Assembly (NCBI GenBank): GCA_000231825.2
Contig: JH720367.1
Span: 321,037-385,036 of the forward strand
Reading direction: 5' to 3'
From: Tetrahymena elliotti 4EA
Lineage: Eukaryota > Ciliophora > Oligohymenophorea > Hymenostomatida > Tetrahymenidae
DNA: 64,000 nt
This document shows positions 48,932 to 62,532 of the stretch, one piece after another (positions within the stretch are counted from its first letter, which is position 1; each line of letters opens with the position of its first letter). Both the position numbers and the translations under genes were made by a program. The notes beneath the pieces were generated by a model that ran no database searches, was not told the DNA's origin, and saw only the letters and a program-made list of their open reading frames with translations.

Positions 48932-51900
48932 ATGGGTAAGGGACTCTATGTCTTATATGGATGCTTATTGCTTAGCATCTATTTTCTGAGAGAGATGGAA
49001 TTTGACACAAATAAAAAAGTTTAAAGCTACTTTAAACAATCATTTAGCGGGCAGGAATTAAATATCAATCAAACTGATTCTTAAACTATTAAGCGTAAAC
49101 TAGCCGCAGCCAGTACTGTCACTGATGTTTAAAGTACACCTACAGCAAATCAAGATGTAATTTCAATTTGCGATGCAAGTTCTGATGGAGGAAAAGTAAG
49201 CTAATCAAAACGTGATGCTGCTAGTCGCTCACGTTCAACTTACAGATAATCTTTTGGAAAATCATTAGGTGATGATCTCATTAACTAAAGAGCACCTTCT
49301 GTAGGAGACTAGTCATAAAAAATTATAATTATTGGTTTAATTGCACTTTTTTTTATAATAACTCCTTGGTTAACTATATGCTACTGTTGTTATTGTTGCT
49401 GCGACAAGAGTAAATTTTAATCATTTTACCTTATTTAATTACTTATTCATTGATTTATTGATTGTTTTATAAATATTAATAACAGAATGTCCTTTGTGTT
49501 GCAAAGATGATCCTAAAAAGAAACCTTTTACCAAGGGTTAACTTTTATGCAATCTAGTATTCATAACTATTCTTGCAGCTCTAACCTTAGCCACAAGTAT
49601 AGCTGGATATGTTTATTCAAATAACATAGATTCATCTTATAAGGTAAATGATTTAACTGCTTTTTGCATTCCTAATATTTTTTTAATTTTTACTTAGTCT
49701 ATGAAATGCACAATTGTTTCTGCTCTTGATAACCTGAATTAAGAATAAAAATTCACCCTCAATACTGGAGAAACAGGAGTTTTTGTAGGATTAAACGGTA
49801 TTCAATCAACTGTTTAAGGCATAAAAGGTTCCTTCGACACTTGGTTTACAGCAATATAAAATTTTGGAAGTGTTTCAAGCAAACAAGATATTACAAACTT
49901 ACAAAATACATCTAAGACCATTCAAAATATGCTTGGAGCAATGAAAACTATTACTGTATCTACAACATATCCATAAACAGCTAATGGATGGGAAAATTCT
50001 ATTACTACAACTGAAAATTCTATCTTCTTTGTAAATACCATATTTTACTTTATTAATTTAATTGAATCTAATTAATTATGTTAAATTATCTAATAAGTGT
50101 AACTGAAGAAAAATTAATATTTCTTTGTTTCTTTAATATCAAATCATCTTGAACATTAAATAAGATTTATTTTAAAAATAGGATTCTACCAATTATCCAG
50201 CTTTAATAGATGGAATTAAAACAGCTTAATCAAAAGTTAGTGATGCAGCTGTTGTTGGTGTTTAAAAGGCTGCTGATGAATGTACGAATTAAGCTAATTA
50301 AGGTAGAACTAGTGTTAATAGTGCTCTTGATTCTGCAATATCTTAGATTTCAAGTGGGCAAAATATGATATCTGATACTATTAATAATATCAAGAAGAAC
50401 ACTGAAATAGTAATTAAAATAAAAAAAATTAAAAAATAAAATCTAATATTTAAATTTAAAATAGACTGACACTGTTTTTAAGATTGTTACTATATTCTTA
50501 ATGATATTTTATGGAATATTTATGTTTATTGCAGTAGCAGGTGCAGCTTTGTCTTTTATTGGTCATCTAAAGAATTTGTATAGTGTTAGACGTTGCCTTC
50601 ATGTTTTCTGGTGCATCCTAGGATTATTAACTTTCCTTGGTTTCTTTTTAACATTAATTTTGGGTATATTAACTATTGTTATGATGGATGGATGCGATGC
50701 CGGTGACAAGTATTTAAATGTAATTTCCAAATTAATATTTATTTATATTTCAAAAACTAACTGAATCATTTCTGTTAAAATATTAGGATCCTGCTTATTT
50801 CAGTACAGTAGATTTAGGAAGTGGAGATTTAAAATCCTATCTAAGTACATGCAAAGCTGAATTAGGAGGAAATGGCAATATTTTGTAAAAGTTTGGCATA
50901 GACTAATATATTAATTAAATCACCAAAACATAATAAGCCCTGCAGACTGCTTTAAATAGTTTTGATATTGCTGCCTATCAACTCTTTGAAAAGAATTTAG
51001 AATATTTCTAATATATTCATACAATGATATAAACCTATGGTGTAATTTTTGCCAGAAATGATCAAAATTGGAGTACAACTCCTCCAAGTGAAATGGGTAA
51101 ATACACAATGTCTCTTGACTATTAAACTGCTTCTACTCAATTCACAAGTTAGACTGGATATCTAAGTTACTCTATCACAAATAGTAACCCATATGCTTAT
51201 ATTACTGCAACTAATAATGATTTATTTGTTTTCTAAGATAACTAATGTACTGCTTATGGTTATACTGGCCCTACTGCATACAATACTCCTCTTTCAGGTA
51301 AAAGTTGTATTTCATATGAATCCTCTTAAAGTTAATATGCTACTGGCACAAGATATAATGATAACAATCCTTATAACAATTTCTATTCATAAATTAAAAC
51401 ATATGTCTAAAGAGCTAATACTAGGTATAATTAAAATGAAAATTTTAATTATAATGATGAAACAACAACTCCAATAACACCATAACTAGTAACCAAAAAA
51501 AGAGATGCATTTGTTGGTGACATTAGAAGTTAAGCTTCATATAGTACTTCTCCTGGATTTGGGTTTTAAATTGATGCAATTCTGAAGAAAATAAAAACCA
51601 CAATACTTGATGGCAGTAAAACAATCACTGACTCTTTAGTAGGTCCTACTGGGCTCATTTACAAAACTAATTGCTTGTTCTTAGGATATACTATATGTAA
51701 TTAAAACTATTTTATTAATAAATAATTTATTTTAATTTTGTTTTTTTAAAAATAGAAAACTTCTATGAGCAATTATGTGATAACAGTGCTATTTCAATTT
51801 ACATAACATTTTAGATTATGTGCGTCCTTTGCTTTAGCAATTTTACACTTCTGATATTCCTTTATAAAATCTCAATGAAATTTTTGGGTAAGGTAAAGGA

Positions 51901-51970
51901 AGGTGAAGATAAGCCTAATCCAGGAACAGTTATTCCTCAAGGAGGACTCGAAATGCAGAAAATGGTTTGA
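48932..51970 (+). CDS. Prominin-like pentaspan membrane protein, copy 1
   Basis: Seven-exon gene, 858 residues. Introns: 49410-49485, 49644-49697, 50031-50181, 50410-50464, 50720-50786, 51697-51755. An N-terminal hydrophobic signal (GLYVLYGCLLLSIYF) precedes a short luminal part. Membrane segment 1 (IIIIGLIALFFIITPWLTI) runs into a cytosolic Cys cluster (CYCCYCCCDK, CPLCCKDD). Segment 2 is FITILAALTLATSIAGYVY. A first large outside loop of about 220 residues follows, then segments 3 (IVTIFLMIFYGIFMFIAVAG) and 4 (ILGLLTFLGFFLTLILGILT). A second large loop, segment 5 (IMCVLCFSNFTLLIFLY) and a short tail complete it. Five spans, two big outside loops and the Cys cluster after span 1 are the prominin plan. 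Prominins bind sterol and organise protrusions and cilia. The family call rests on topology and the Cys cluster. Confidence 0.75.
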
Positions 51971-52984
51971 AGCTGAAAGAAATAATTATATAAAAATTCA
52001 ATCATTTACTTTTTTGAATAAAAAATATATTCGTATTTATTTGTTACTTATCACCATAAAATAAGTTTCTTTTCAATTATTATCTAACTTTTTCTTATTT
52101 GATTTTCTGCTGTGTATTTTAGTTTTTTGATTTTATGAATTTTGTTACAATTGATTTTCTCTGATTTTTAATTCCTCTAAATTCAGAGTCAAACTCTTCA
52201 AAATACACTTAATTATAAATAATTTTGAGATCTAGTTAATCTAAAAGTCTCATGATTATTTTCACTTGACCCCAACTATTTTTGATATTTGCTCCCTTTT
52301 TTAATTTGTTAGAGAGTCTCTATCTATCATCTATTTTCTCTCGTACATTCAAATAAACAAACATCAAAAGTCTACAAAATGAATGTGGAAATATTTGATT
52401 CCTTTGAAGAGAACAAATATCAAATTTTTGTTAAATCTAAAATTGGTAATATTTTTATAATTGCTTTCTAATTTTGTTCATTTATCATAATATTCTCTTT
52501 TTTCAAAAATTAAACCTTCCCAAAATAGATTTTCGTTACCAAAATTTTTTTGATTGGCTGTGTCAGATTATTTTGCAATTTTTTGGTCCTCAAAAAGAAA
52601 AAGATTGGTATATATGTAGAATCTTTAGCTGTAAAATAAAATTAAATAAAGTTTAGATTTGCTTATTTATATTACAGGAAGTTCAAAAAGCAGAAGAGGA
52701 AGGAATAAAAAGTATTTTTTACTATTTTTGTCTCAAAAGCATAGTTACATTCAAATTTTTTAATTAGTTGAGAAGTGGCTGTAAATTAAATATCAGATAA
52801 TTATTAAAAAGGTTAAAGAAGCTTTTTATAAAAGCTTAAGCATTTCTTAAAGATATATTTTTGAATTTGTGTAATTGAAATTAGGTGATTTAGTTTCATA
52901 TAGATAATTAATTAAATAGTAAAAACAAATAATATACCTAAAAAATTAGAGAAAAGCAGAATCTCATTTTCAGATTGACAGATC
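51971..52984. other. Intergenic spacer between the prominin-like pair
   Basis: AT-rich DNA with one doubtful small gene (separate entry at 52379). It must hold the promoter of the second copy. The spacer is not a visible duplicate of the upstream flank of copy 1. Confidence 0.5.
52379..52771 (+). CDS. Doubtful small gene, unknown product
   Basis: An ATG at 52379 opens MNVEIFDSFEENKYQIFVKSK, which looks protein-like (I give the first part only). The frame stays open to TGA 52769-52771 (130 codons). The middle of that frame is Phe/Ile-rich and looks like intron. If a GT..AG intron from about 52444 to about 52530 is removed, exon 2 reads FRYQNFFDWLCQIILQFFGP and QKEKDW, which is more convincing, but I could not fix the 3' part. 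No family recognised. It lies between two related + strand genes. Confidence 0.3.
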
Positions 52985-55946
52985 ATGAAGAAATCTCTTT
53001 TTGTCTTATACGCAAGTCTATTGTTATCAATCTATGTAATAAGATCTTTTAACATTAGCTCTAAAAATAGTGATGAAAGTGGAAATAGCTTTTTGGAAGC
53101 TGAAAATCTCTTAACTCCTAATTAGACATCAAATTATCGTTAGTTGTAATCGAGTACATAAACGTCAAATCCGAATAGAGTTAAAGTATGCTCTGGAGTT
53201 TCTACTTCAACAGTCAGCAAATCTTAAGTCTAAAAGTTTAAGGATGCTTATGATGAGTATAGAGGCGCTTTTGGACCAGAAATTGGTGACGAATTAATCA
53301 AGGACTAAAAGGTTCCTGAGTCAAGCAAGCTAGTCTAAAAAGGCATAATTTTAGGAATATTAGTTGTGTTCCTTATATTTACTCCAATTATGAGTTTTTG
53401 TTATTGCTGTTACTGTTGCTGCGATAAAAGTAAATAATTGATAATACATTTAAATAATTTACATATTTTTCGACTAATTTAATTTAAGAATGCCCTTGCT
53501 GCTGTAAGGATGATATGGAAAAGAATCCATTCACTAAAAAATAAATGGTTTACACTTTGATTTGTGTAGTTCTATTCTCTGCTCTCACTGTTGCTACAAG
53601 CATTGCAGGATATATATATTCAAATGATATTAATTCTTCTTACAAAGTAAATTTTTTGATTTTTATCAACAATTCATTAATTAATTAATTAAATTAAATC
53701 TTAATTAATCTTTAACAGTCAATGAAGTGCGTAGTAGTATCAAGTTTAGATGATTTAAATTTAAAACAAAGTTACACAACAAAAGACGGAAATCCTGCTA
53801 ATTTTATTGGATTAAATGATCTTTCAACTTAAGTCCAAACTATTACTGATGAAATTGATAGTTATTTTTCAAATATCAATAGTTTTGCTAATTGGAGTGA
53901 AGGTCAAAGCAAAAAAATTTAGGATGTCTCTAAGGTTATTTCAAATATGTTTGGTGCTTTGAACACTTTACCTAATGTTTTCACAGCTAATCACAAAAAG
54001 GCTGATAATTCAGGATTTAATTTATTGATGGTTAATTCTGACTCACCTTCAGTTTTCTATGTAAAATTTACTATTTTTAAACTATTTAGACTTCTTTGGT
54101 TAATATAATAATTCATAAAAAAAGGGAAGTGGTTATTCAGATTTAGTTAAATAAATGACTACAGCTTAAGATTAAGCATCCTCTGAAGCTTCTAAATCTA
54201 TGTTAGAGGCAGCCAAATAAGCAAGATAATTTGTTGATTCTAATAGCAATTCAAATTCAATCAAACAACCATTAATTGATGGAAAGGCACAAATTAAAAC
54301 AGGACAAGACCAAATAGCCAAATATGTAGATTAAGTTAGCAATGATACTGAATCTGTAAATTATTTTAGTTCAAAATAAAAAACTTAAAATTAATTAATT
54401 CTATTTGTTTATTTTAAAAAGATTGATCAGGCCTTTAACTTAATCACTTACTTTTTATTAGCTTTTTATGGAGTCTTCATTTTTATAGCAGTAGTTAGTT
54501 CAATTGCTTCTTTTATAGGTTATATGAAAAGCATGCTCAAATTTAGATATTGCTTAAATGTCTTCTGGTCTCTTCTTTGCTTACTTACATTTATAGGATT
54601 CATATTATGCATTGTATTAGGTATTCTTACTATTGCATTTATGGAAACATGCAACACCACAGATAAAATCTTTAATGTATTCTTTTTGAATTTATTTTTA
54701 GATGATTTATTAATTTTTATATTATAAAGGATAAAACTTATCTTTAGAGTTTTTCTCAATTAACTGAAGATGATATAAGTTATCTGACTACATGCAAATC
54801 TAGTTTAGGAGGTTCAGGTGATATCCTTAAAAAATTTAACATTTAAGACAAGGTAGATCAGATGACAAAGACCTAAACAGACTTATAAAAATCATATGAT
54901 TCATTTGATATTACAGTCTATAAAAACTTTGAAAATTATATGAAATTTTTCCAATTCTAACATGAAACTATGTAGAACTATGGTATTTTTAGTGATAGAT
55001 CAGATTAAGATTGGGGTAAAATTGAACCTAATCTTCTTGCCAAATATAATATTATATTAGATTACAAAGAGGCCACTGTAGAATATTAAAATTAAGTCAG
55101 CAATTTAAATAATACAAAGAATAATTTAGGTTATTCATGTATTTCTAGTTCAAATTTAGATCAATTTGTTATTTAAAAAAATTAATGTGATCAGTATAAA
55201 AATCTTAATCCTACTCCAACTGAGTCTGATTATTCATAAAAATTAAATGGTGCCTTTTGTATTAATTGGGATGAAATCTCAACATTTTCCAATCTAGAAA
55301 CAAAAACAAAGAGTAGATATGTTGACTGTCCAGTAGTTTGGGATAATTTTTACAAAAAATTCTTTGATTATCTGGCATATTCAAAGAGTAGATTTTCAAT
55401 ATCAGAAAATTTTACATATAAAAATGAAAATGGTGCAGATCAAACTGAAACTAAATTAAGAGCCTAATTTATTTAATTAATTAGAAATGAATAATCTTCA
55501 GATTAAACAAACTCTCCTAATGGTTTTGGTAGTCTCTTGTTTGAATTCAAAAATAAAGTTAATGACGATATACTAAAAGGAAGTACTAGAATTAGTGAAG
55601 CTTTAACAGGTAAAAATGGGTTGCTCAATAATGTTAACTGCCTGTTTTTTGGAGCTACTTTAGGTAATAGATTTTTAATTTATAAATTTTATTTAATTTT
55701 AATTTATTATAAAAAAAAGATAATTTGTAAAACACTATGTGCGCTGAAAATGGGTTAACTATTTACAACACATTCAAAATTATGTGTGTTTTGACTTTCA
55801 GCAATTTCGTATTAATTATTTACTTATATAAGATGTCAATGAAGCTTTTAGGTAAACAAAAAGAATTATGGATATAAGAATCTAAACCATAAAATACAAA
55901 ACAACCTGTTAAAGAATAAGAATTTGAATAGTTGAATATAAATTGA
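52985..55946 (+). CDS. Prominin-like pentaspan membrane protein, copy 2
   Basis: Seven-exon gene, 863 residues. Introns: 53430-53488, 53647-53718, 54061-54124, 54356-54421, 54677-54729, 55664-55719. It repeats copy 1 in every respect: signal sequence (KKSLFVLYASLLLSIYV), span 1 ending in a Cys cluster (CYCCYCCCDK, CPCCCKDD), span 2 (ALTVATSIAGYIY), two large outside loops, spans 3-5, and a short tail. All six introns lie at equivalent places and in the same phase (1,0,0,0,0,1), which shows gene duplication after the introns were gained. The loops have diverged strongly while the membrane segments and Cys cluster are conserved. Outside loops contain paired Cys that may form disulfides. Same inferred role as copy 1. 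Divergence of the loops suggests different partners. Confidence 0.75.
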
Positions 55947-56578
55947 TTTTTAAATTCATAAGCCAAATTAAATTTAGTTATTTTTATTTTCATATATTTT
56001 ATTGCCAATTATAGATGACAAATTGTCCAATATTCACTACTTCTATTTTATCTTTCCTTTTTTAGAATTTACTTACTTAGATTTATATTATATTTCATAT
56101 TATTACTCAATTATGAATTTTAATCATCTTAAAAAAATTATTTTAGAAGCTAATTAAAAATGTATTTTTATCACTTTAAATACTTTTACATATAGTGTAT
56201 TTTTGTTATATTTCTTTTCAAGACAGGTATAAGAATATATTACATTAAAATTTAAAGACTTGCATCTTTATTAAAATAAAATTTTTTGAAGGGTCTTAAA
56301 TGTTTGAATAAGCACAATAAATATTTAAAAAAAGAACTTTTTAACTGAAAAATTAGTTGAAAATATAAATAGAGAATTATCAAAATTAACATTAATAAAT
56401 GGTATTATTTATAAAATTATAGAGAAACAATTTTTAATATGAAAAAAGTTTGGAATTTTTGATTTGAAATTTCAAAATAAAAATGACCTCATTTAAAATA
56501 GTATTTAAGTAAGATAGACAACATAAATTATTTAAAAAAACTAAAAAATTAAATAATAAGTTTGTCAATGCTATTTTT
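55947..56578. other. Intergenic spacer, convergent genes
   Basis: AT-rich spacer between convergent genes. Nothing recognised. Confidence 0.6.
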
Positions 56579-58239
56579 TCATTAGCTCTTAGGTTTTTCA
56601 CCTTAGGGAGTTTCGTTTTCGGGTTTTTCTTCATTCCTCTTTTTATTGCTTTTTTATCCCCATCCAGTAACATTAAAAGCCAAAATAACAAATAAGACAA
56701 GGATTAAGTAAATGTAACTATGAGTCTTATAGAAAATGTGGTTCTTTTCTAAAGAAAGTAATTAGAAACCAATACCAAAGCAATTGATAGGAACTTAAGC
56801 TAATAAGAATCTGCAAATAACGAAGACAGGGGTTGAAACAGCTTTTCTGATTTTAGTAAAAACATGGGCTTTGTTGATAGAAGCGTTATAGAATAGCTTA
56901 GCACATGTCATGCACAAGGACCATTAAAAGAAGGCAGTGTAGTATCCAGGATAGAAACCGTGCCACAAAGCAGATATTATATTGGTTGCATATTAAGCCA
57001 TGTTAGCTCTCTTAACACTCTTCTTACCGTTTTCAGGATATATTCTAAGGTAAACATATTTCTTTAACCAGAATTATACAGAACTATTCCAGCATTCAAC
57101 CTTGTATTTAATATCATAAGATAATTCGTTAGATGGTATACAAGATAAGACTGCATCCCATTTATTTTATCCATTCTTACACTTTCCATTATAAGATAAA
57201 CCTAATTTATAAATACTAATAAGTAATAATTTCAACTTCCATAAAAAATACCTGTTGATGCAATACCAGCTTATGAAAAACACCATCCAGCATAGTATTT
57301 AATACGAAGTAAAGTGATGCAAATATTGAAGAAGATAGCTTATTGTAAGAATGATGAATTGGCATATTCTTCGGAAACAACATATTCTAAGGGGAATTTA
57401 GGGTAAAAGTATATTAAAACAGCTGAAAATCCAATACCTTTGACCAACCACCATAAGCTGTTGAATAAAGTAAAAGGAATTTTCTGATATTATTCTTTTT
57501 TGTGGATGAATAGATTGAATTCATAATAGTCAAAGTTTGGACCACATACGGCGCTACCGAAGAAGTGAATATATGAAAAATATTCAAAGAAACTAGGAAG
57601 CTTTTTTAATTATCTCATTTTTTAATCTTCAGAAAGCTTACTTTCATCTTTACCTCCATCTTGATAGCTCCAAGCAAAACCTGTCCATTTGCAGATGGTC
57701 ATCATTAAAATGGTGGTAATGTCCATATCCCAGCTACCATAAGATGACTATTAAGATAATTAAAATTTAAAGGCAATTAACAAATGGATATTTTATTTGA
57801 AAGAGTTTTTATTTGAATACATTTTTTTAACCATTTTTAAAAAGTATAATTTACTCCTTTAAATTAACATGAATAATAATGAATTTTAAATGTATTTATT
57901 TACCCATTGTCTGTAGATATGATGAGCACTCATGTAGATAAGAGACTATACAAATACGACAAGTGCAACATATTTTCTATTGATGACCTTTAACATTAAA
58001 TATACTGCTAAACTCTAAAGTAGGACAAAAACTATTTAATTTGAATAAACCAAGTATTAGAGGAAAAGACCCAAAGCTATGCTAAATGAGTGACGAGCAA
58101 ATGAACCTCTTATTTATGAAAAAACAAGCCCGAAAGGGATTGCCATCAATAATGCTGATACAAGCCTAACCTAATCAGTAGGAATGTTAACAACCTATGC
58201 AAGTTGTTCAAACACTAAACTAAAAGCAGCAAAAACCAT
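56579..58239 (-). CDS. MBOAT-family lysophospholipid acyltransferase
   Basis: Three-exon gene (introns 57748-57903 and 57202-57251), 484 residues. It is strongly hydrophobic with about ten membrane segments. The MBOAT signature is clear: the active-site His lies in SALWHGFYPGYY, and upstream is the conserved Asn motif ECWNSSVQFWLKKYVY. Other family marks are MMTICKWTGFAWSYQDG near residue 125, SYIHFFGSAVCGPNFDYYEF and YYAGWCFSQAG. This pattern fits the lysophosphatidylcholine/ethanolamine/inositol acyltransferase branch (LPCAT3/MBOAT1-5), which transfers acyl-CoA chains to lysophospholipids in the ER membrane. The exact substrate cannot be read from sequence. The C-terminal tail is short, charged and Lys/Glu-rich. 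The codons here use more C and G than most neighbours, which is usual for a well-expressed ciliate gene. Confidence 0.9.
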
Positions 58240-58914
58240 ACCTATTTTAATAAATTTACTATTCCTTATTTTAAATATTGTTTGAAAGATATTAATTAAT
58301 ATTCATATACTTAATGAAAAGGAATTAAATTCTTATTTTGAACAAAATTAATCAAATTTATCTGGTTCTGGCAAGTAAGTGATGAATATTTTTGAAATAA
58401 TCGATTTACTTATTTAAAGTAGCTAATATAGTGCAGATTAATAAATCCAAATTTTCAGGAAAATAATATTAAATAATATATCTTCTCTTTTAAATAATAA
58501 GCACTATTAAACAAAGATCTAATATATTTATTTGAACATAAATAAGGGAATAACCTTCTTTTAATTAAATTAGAAGAATCGTATTTTGTATTCCAGAATT
58601 TAGAAAAATAAAGTATAATTTACTTTTTTATTCAGATAAATAATTTGATATTTATTGAATTTGCTATATCAGAATTAAATAAACTAAATGTTAATGCCTG
58701 ATTTTGCAAAACTAATCAATTTTGAATTTTTTGTATATTAATTTTTTTCAATATTTTTGCATAAAAATATGCTTCTTATTTTTTTGAAGTAATAAATCAA
58801 TCAAATCAGATCAAAAAATATCTTTTTACTTAAAAAATTTATTAAATTTGAAAACGTATTTAATTTATTTGTTTATTACTTTATAGTTGTTATTATTTAT
58901 TTACTAGTTCATAG
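58240..58914. other. Intergenic spacer, divergent promoters
   Basis: AT-rich spacer between divergent genes at 58239 (-) and 58915 (+). No gene or RNA seen. Confidence 0.6.
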
Positions 58915-61651
58915 ATGAGCTAATAGCAAACTAAAAATGAAGCAACCAATGATAGCTTTAATGATGATATTACAAAAGAAAAAATGACAATAGAGTTTAT
59001 TAGATAAAGGAAGAAATAATTAAATGATGATTGTAAAAGGCAGCTGATATCAATATCTGTTATTCTTTTTGTTTTAATTATGGCAATCATTTAACCACTA
59101 ATATGGCCATCAGCTAAAAATGAAGAAAATGTTATTGATTACAGCAAATGGCAAGTTTATTCTGAGCATTAATAGATTAGATAACTATTCGAAGCAAACG
59201 GATATAAAATTATTGAAGAGAGCAAGCAAAGTAATATATTATGGATGAGTAATTTAGAGTAATTATAGATATTACAACAAGATAAGAAATCATAATAAGT
59301 ATTTAATGCATATAGCAACTCTTTACTATCCAAATATTAGCTTTACAATACTTTAAATAGGTTTGATTTAAAAGATCAATATCGTTTTATTTAGCCAAGA
59401 AAATTTATTCCAAGAACTTTCATAATTCCTTTTGTTAACGAAACTGAATGTGAAGATTATATGGAGCTTGCTCATTATAGAAAGTATAATAGTTCGCAAA
59501 CATTTATAGTAGGAGTAGAACACAATTAAACAGGAAATGTTTTATTATAGCAAGTTGTATAAGGAACTGCTAACTTCCTTTCAATATATAATAATTATAG
59601 ATAAAAGTTTGCTCCTTATAACAATAGTTATATATTTTTCTTTAAAAAGATATTAGAAACTCCTGTTGAACTTGATAACAGGCCAATAGAAATATTCTTT
59701 CCAGTTTCTGTGATAGGAAAAAACATACTGTATAATGAAACAAATATTTTTGCTAAATCGTATTCTAACCAATAAGAGATGCAAGACATTCTGAATATAA
59801 ATGTTTATAATAGCAATCAAAGCAATAGAATATATTGGAAAGCTATTCCTTATAAATACATTTAAACTATTCTTTATGAAAATTAATAGACAATAGAAGT
59901 TATGAAATATATAATTTCTTATTGTATGGAAGCAATGTTTGATCAAGATTTTCCTGATCATGAAGGCAGAAATAGATATTCATTATATGTATTTATTTTT
60001 TAAATTGATAATACTGATGGAAGAGTATATCTAACAGATATAGAATAAAACAGTAGGATTAAAAGTTCTGCAAAGAGTTCCTTCAACAAGTTATTATTAG
60101 GAGGATATAAACATTTAATTGATAATTTAGGTCCTGCCTTGAAATAAAAGATTGTTTTTAACAGAAACAATACCCTAAGAGTATATAAAAATGCTATTTA
60201 ATCCTAACTTTATTTACATGATAAAGAAAAGTAAACTCCTTTAATGTTTAAAACAGTTGCTCCTCTTGATTATAATTTTAGGGTTAAAAAGGTAGCTGTT
60301 TACAATCTTTAAAATTTCTTAAACTTTTATGAATATTTTAATCGTAAATAAGATTATATGAGTTTTCTTAAATCTAAGTGGCTTTATAATTTATACCATA
60401 GAAATGCTGATATTTATTTTGCAAAGCATATTTCAAAATTCAGGCCTTATAAAAATACTGAGTGGGGAAGCGAGTCTGGATGGTAAAGCAGAACAAAATA
60501 TAGATTCTAAATGGATTTAAATCAATTGACAAAATCAAAAAAGTAAAATAAAATATTTTTTTTTCTTTTGTTTAAAAATAAAAATTATTTATTTATTTAT
60601 AAAAAGACATAAAGACTTTGATGTAGATAGATATATTCCTAAAACTTACTTTTTTAACATGAGTTCTTAAGGTTTTAGCAATCAATTTGAGAGAGAGTTT
60701 CTTAAAAATTACAAAAATCTTTAGGGATTGTGGATTTACAAACCCTCTTCAAGTTATGGTGGAATAGGAATTAAATTATCTTACAATCTAACAGAAATAC
60801 TTTCTACTATTGAGTAATAAAAAAGAGATTTTGATAGATCTGAAGTTAATTAAAACGAAGATGGGTTTAGTTTAGTATAAAAATATATTGAAAAACCATA
60901 TCTCATCAATAAAAAAAAGTTTGATTTCAGAATGTATCCAATGATGGTTAGTGCTAGCCCTTTGGTGGTGGTATACTTAAATGGATATGTGAGATCATCG
61001 CTTTTTGATTATACTCTGAATAACCTAGAAGAAGGAATACATTTAACGAATCTTCATGTTTAGAAAAGCCATCCTTAATTCAAATAACTTCAAGATTAAG
61101 CCCATATTGCAATTGATGATTTTGAAAATTCACACTTTTTAAAAGTAAAAAATAAAAAATAAAAGAATTGATTTTTATTATTTTTTTAATTAAATTAGAA
61201 TTTTAGCGAAGATTAACTTGATATTATGTACAATCATATTAAAGCAGTTTGTGCTTTTTCTTTGTAGGCAATATATTAAGGTAAAAAAGATACTGTGGGA
61301 AGATTTTAAGCATATGGAGTTGATATAATGATTGATGAGTAAGCAAATGTTTAGCTCATAGAAATGAATAGCAATCCATACTTTATAAATGGGACAACCC
61401 TCCATATTAATCTCCTTCCAAAACTAATAAAAAATTTCTTGGACATAAGCACTGAAATACTGAAATAAAATGAATTATATGGAAAGGTTGTCAGTACTGA
61501 TTTTATAGAAGAAATGTGTCCTCATTGTGACATATTGATTGATGAAACAAAAAGCTTTTATTACCTAGATTATTTCAATTAAACAACTGGTTCATTTAAT
61601 TATGACAATCCTGTTTATAAAAATAAAAAAAGAGAAAAATTTATCTATTGA
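58915..61651 (+). CDS. Tubulin tyrosine ligase-like protein with N-terminal membrane anchor
   Basis: Three-exon gene (introns 60543-60606 and 61145-61198), 872 residues. A single hydrophobic segment at residues 43-64 (ISISVILFVLIMAII) after a basic/Gln-rich start predicts a type II signal anchor. Residues 70-540 are of unknown fold. The TTL/ATP-grasp core lies at about 545-810, with the family motifs in order: WIYKPSSSYGGIGI, KPYLINKKKFDFRMYPM, YVRSSLFDY, HLTNLHVQK, YGVDIMIDEQ and LIEMNSNPYF. All are consistent with an active ATP-dependent amino acid ligase. TTLLs add Tyr, Glu or Gly to tubulin or other proteins. A membrane anchor would place the core in the lumen or outside, so the substrate may not be axonemal tubulin. 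Which amino acid is added cannot be told. Confidence 0.85.
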
Positions 61652-62267
61652 AAGAAAATTTAGAGATAATATTATTTTCATTATTTTAAATAATTTATTT
61701 ATTAAAAAATAAAGCTAAATTCATAATTCAACAGTTTTTCTTTATTTATTTCTTCAAATTATCTTCTAAATACAAAAAAAGTATGAAATTTTTTTTGTGA
61801 ATTACTTTTTTATATCTGTTTATTTCATATCCTTCTATCAACATTATTTTAATTAATTTACTTAATATATCTGCTCAACTCAGATTTAATATTTATTTAA
61901 TATTCTATAAAATGAGTTATTAATGTTAAGAATGTGTATATTTAATTATGAAAATTGTATTCATAAATTTAAAACTGGAAATGGTAAATTAATAAAAGTA
62001 AAGATTATAAAACCAGTTGAAGTTTTTGTAATATTTTAGTAACAAAACTAGAATAGAAATTTCATAAAATAAATAAAAAAAGAAGCTTTCCTATTAAAGT
62101 TAATAATTTTATATCAACTTATTTTATATTATTTAAAAAATTTTATCAATATTTATTTTATCAAAGCTGTGCTCATCTTACCTTTTTATTTCAATAAATG
62201 TTATATAATAGTGACCAACATTTACTTTAATATTGGTTATTAAAATATCACCCAAATCTAATATGTC
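61652..62267. other. Intergenic spacer before tRNA array
   Basis: AT-rich spacer between the TTLL stop and the first tRNA. No coding frame seen. Confidence 0.6.
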
Positions 62268-62339
62268 GGTTGTATGGTGTAGCGGTTAGCACCGAGGACT
62301 TTGAATCCTCTGACCTGGGTTCGAATCCCAGTACGACCT
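62268..62339 (+). tRNA. tRNA-Gln (anticodon TTG), copy 1
   Basis: 72-nt cloverleaf. The acceptor stem ggttgta pairs with tacgacc and the discriminator is T. The anticodon stem gagga/tcctc encloses cTTTGaa, anticodon TTG, reading CAA (and by wobble CAG). The T arm is ctggg-ttcgaat-cccag. A T-run after the gene serves as the Pol III terminator. Identical to copies 2-4. Confidence 0.97.
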
Positions 62340-62532
62340 TTTTTAATATCTCAATGATTAGATTTTAAACTCTATTACAAATTTTATCAATAAATCAGCT
62401 TTTTCAATTGATAATTCGATCTCCAAAATATATTTTTTATTTTTGTTTATTTTTAGTTTAGTTATTTGGAGTCAAAAATCATTTTTGTAATCCAAAAAAA
62501 TTTTTATTTTGTTTAGAATAAAATGCCACGAC

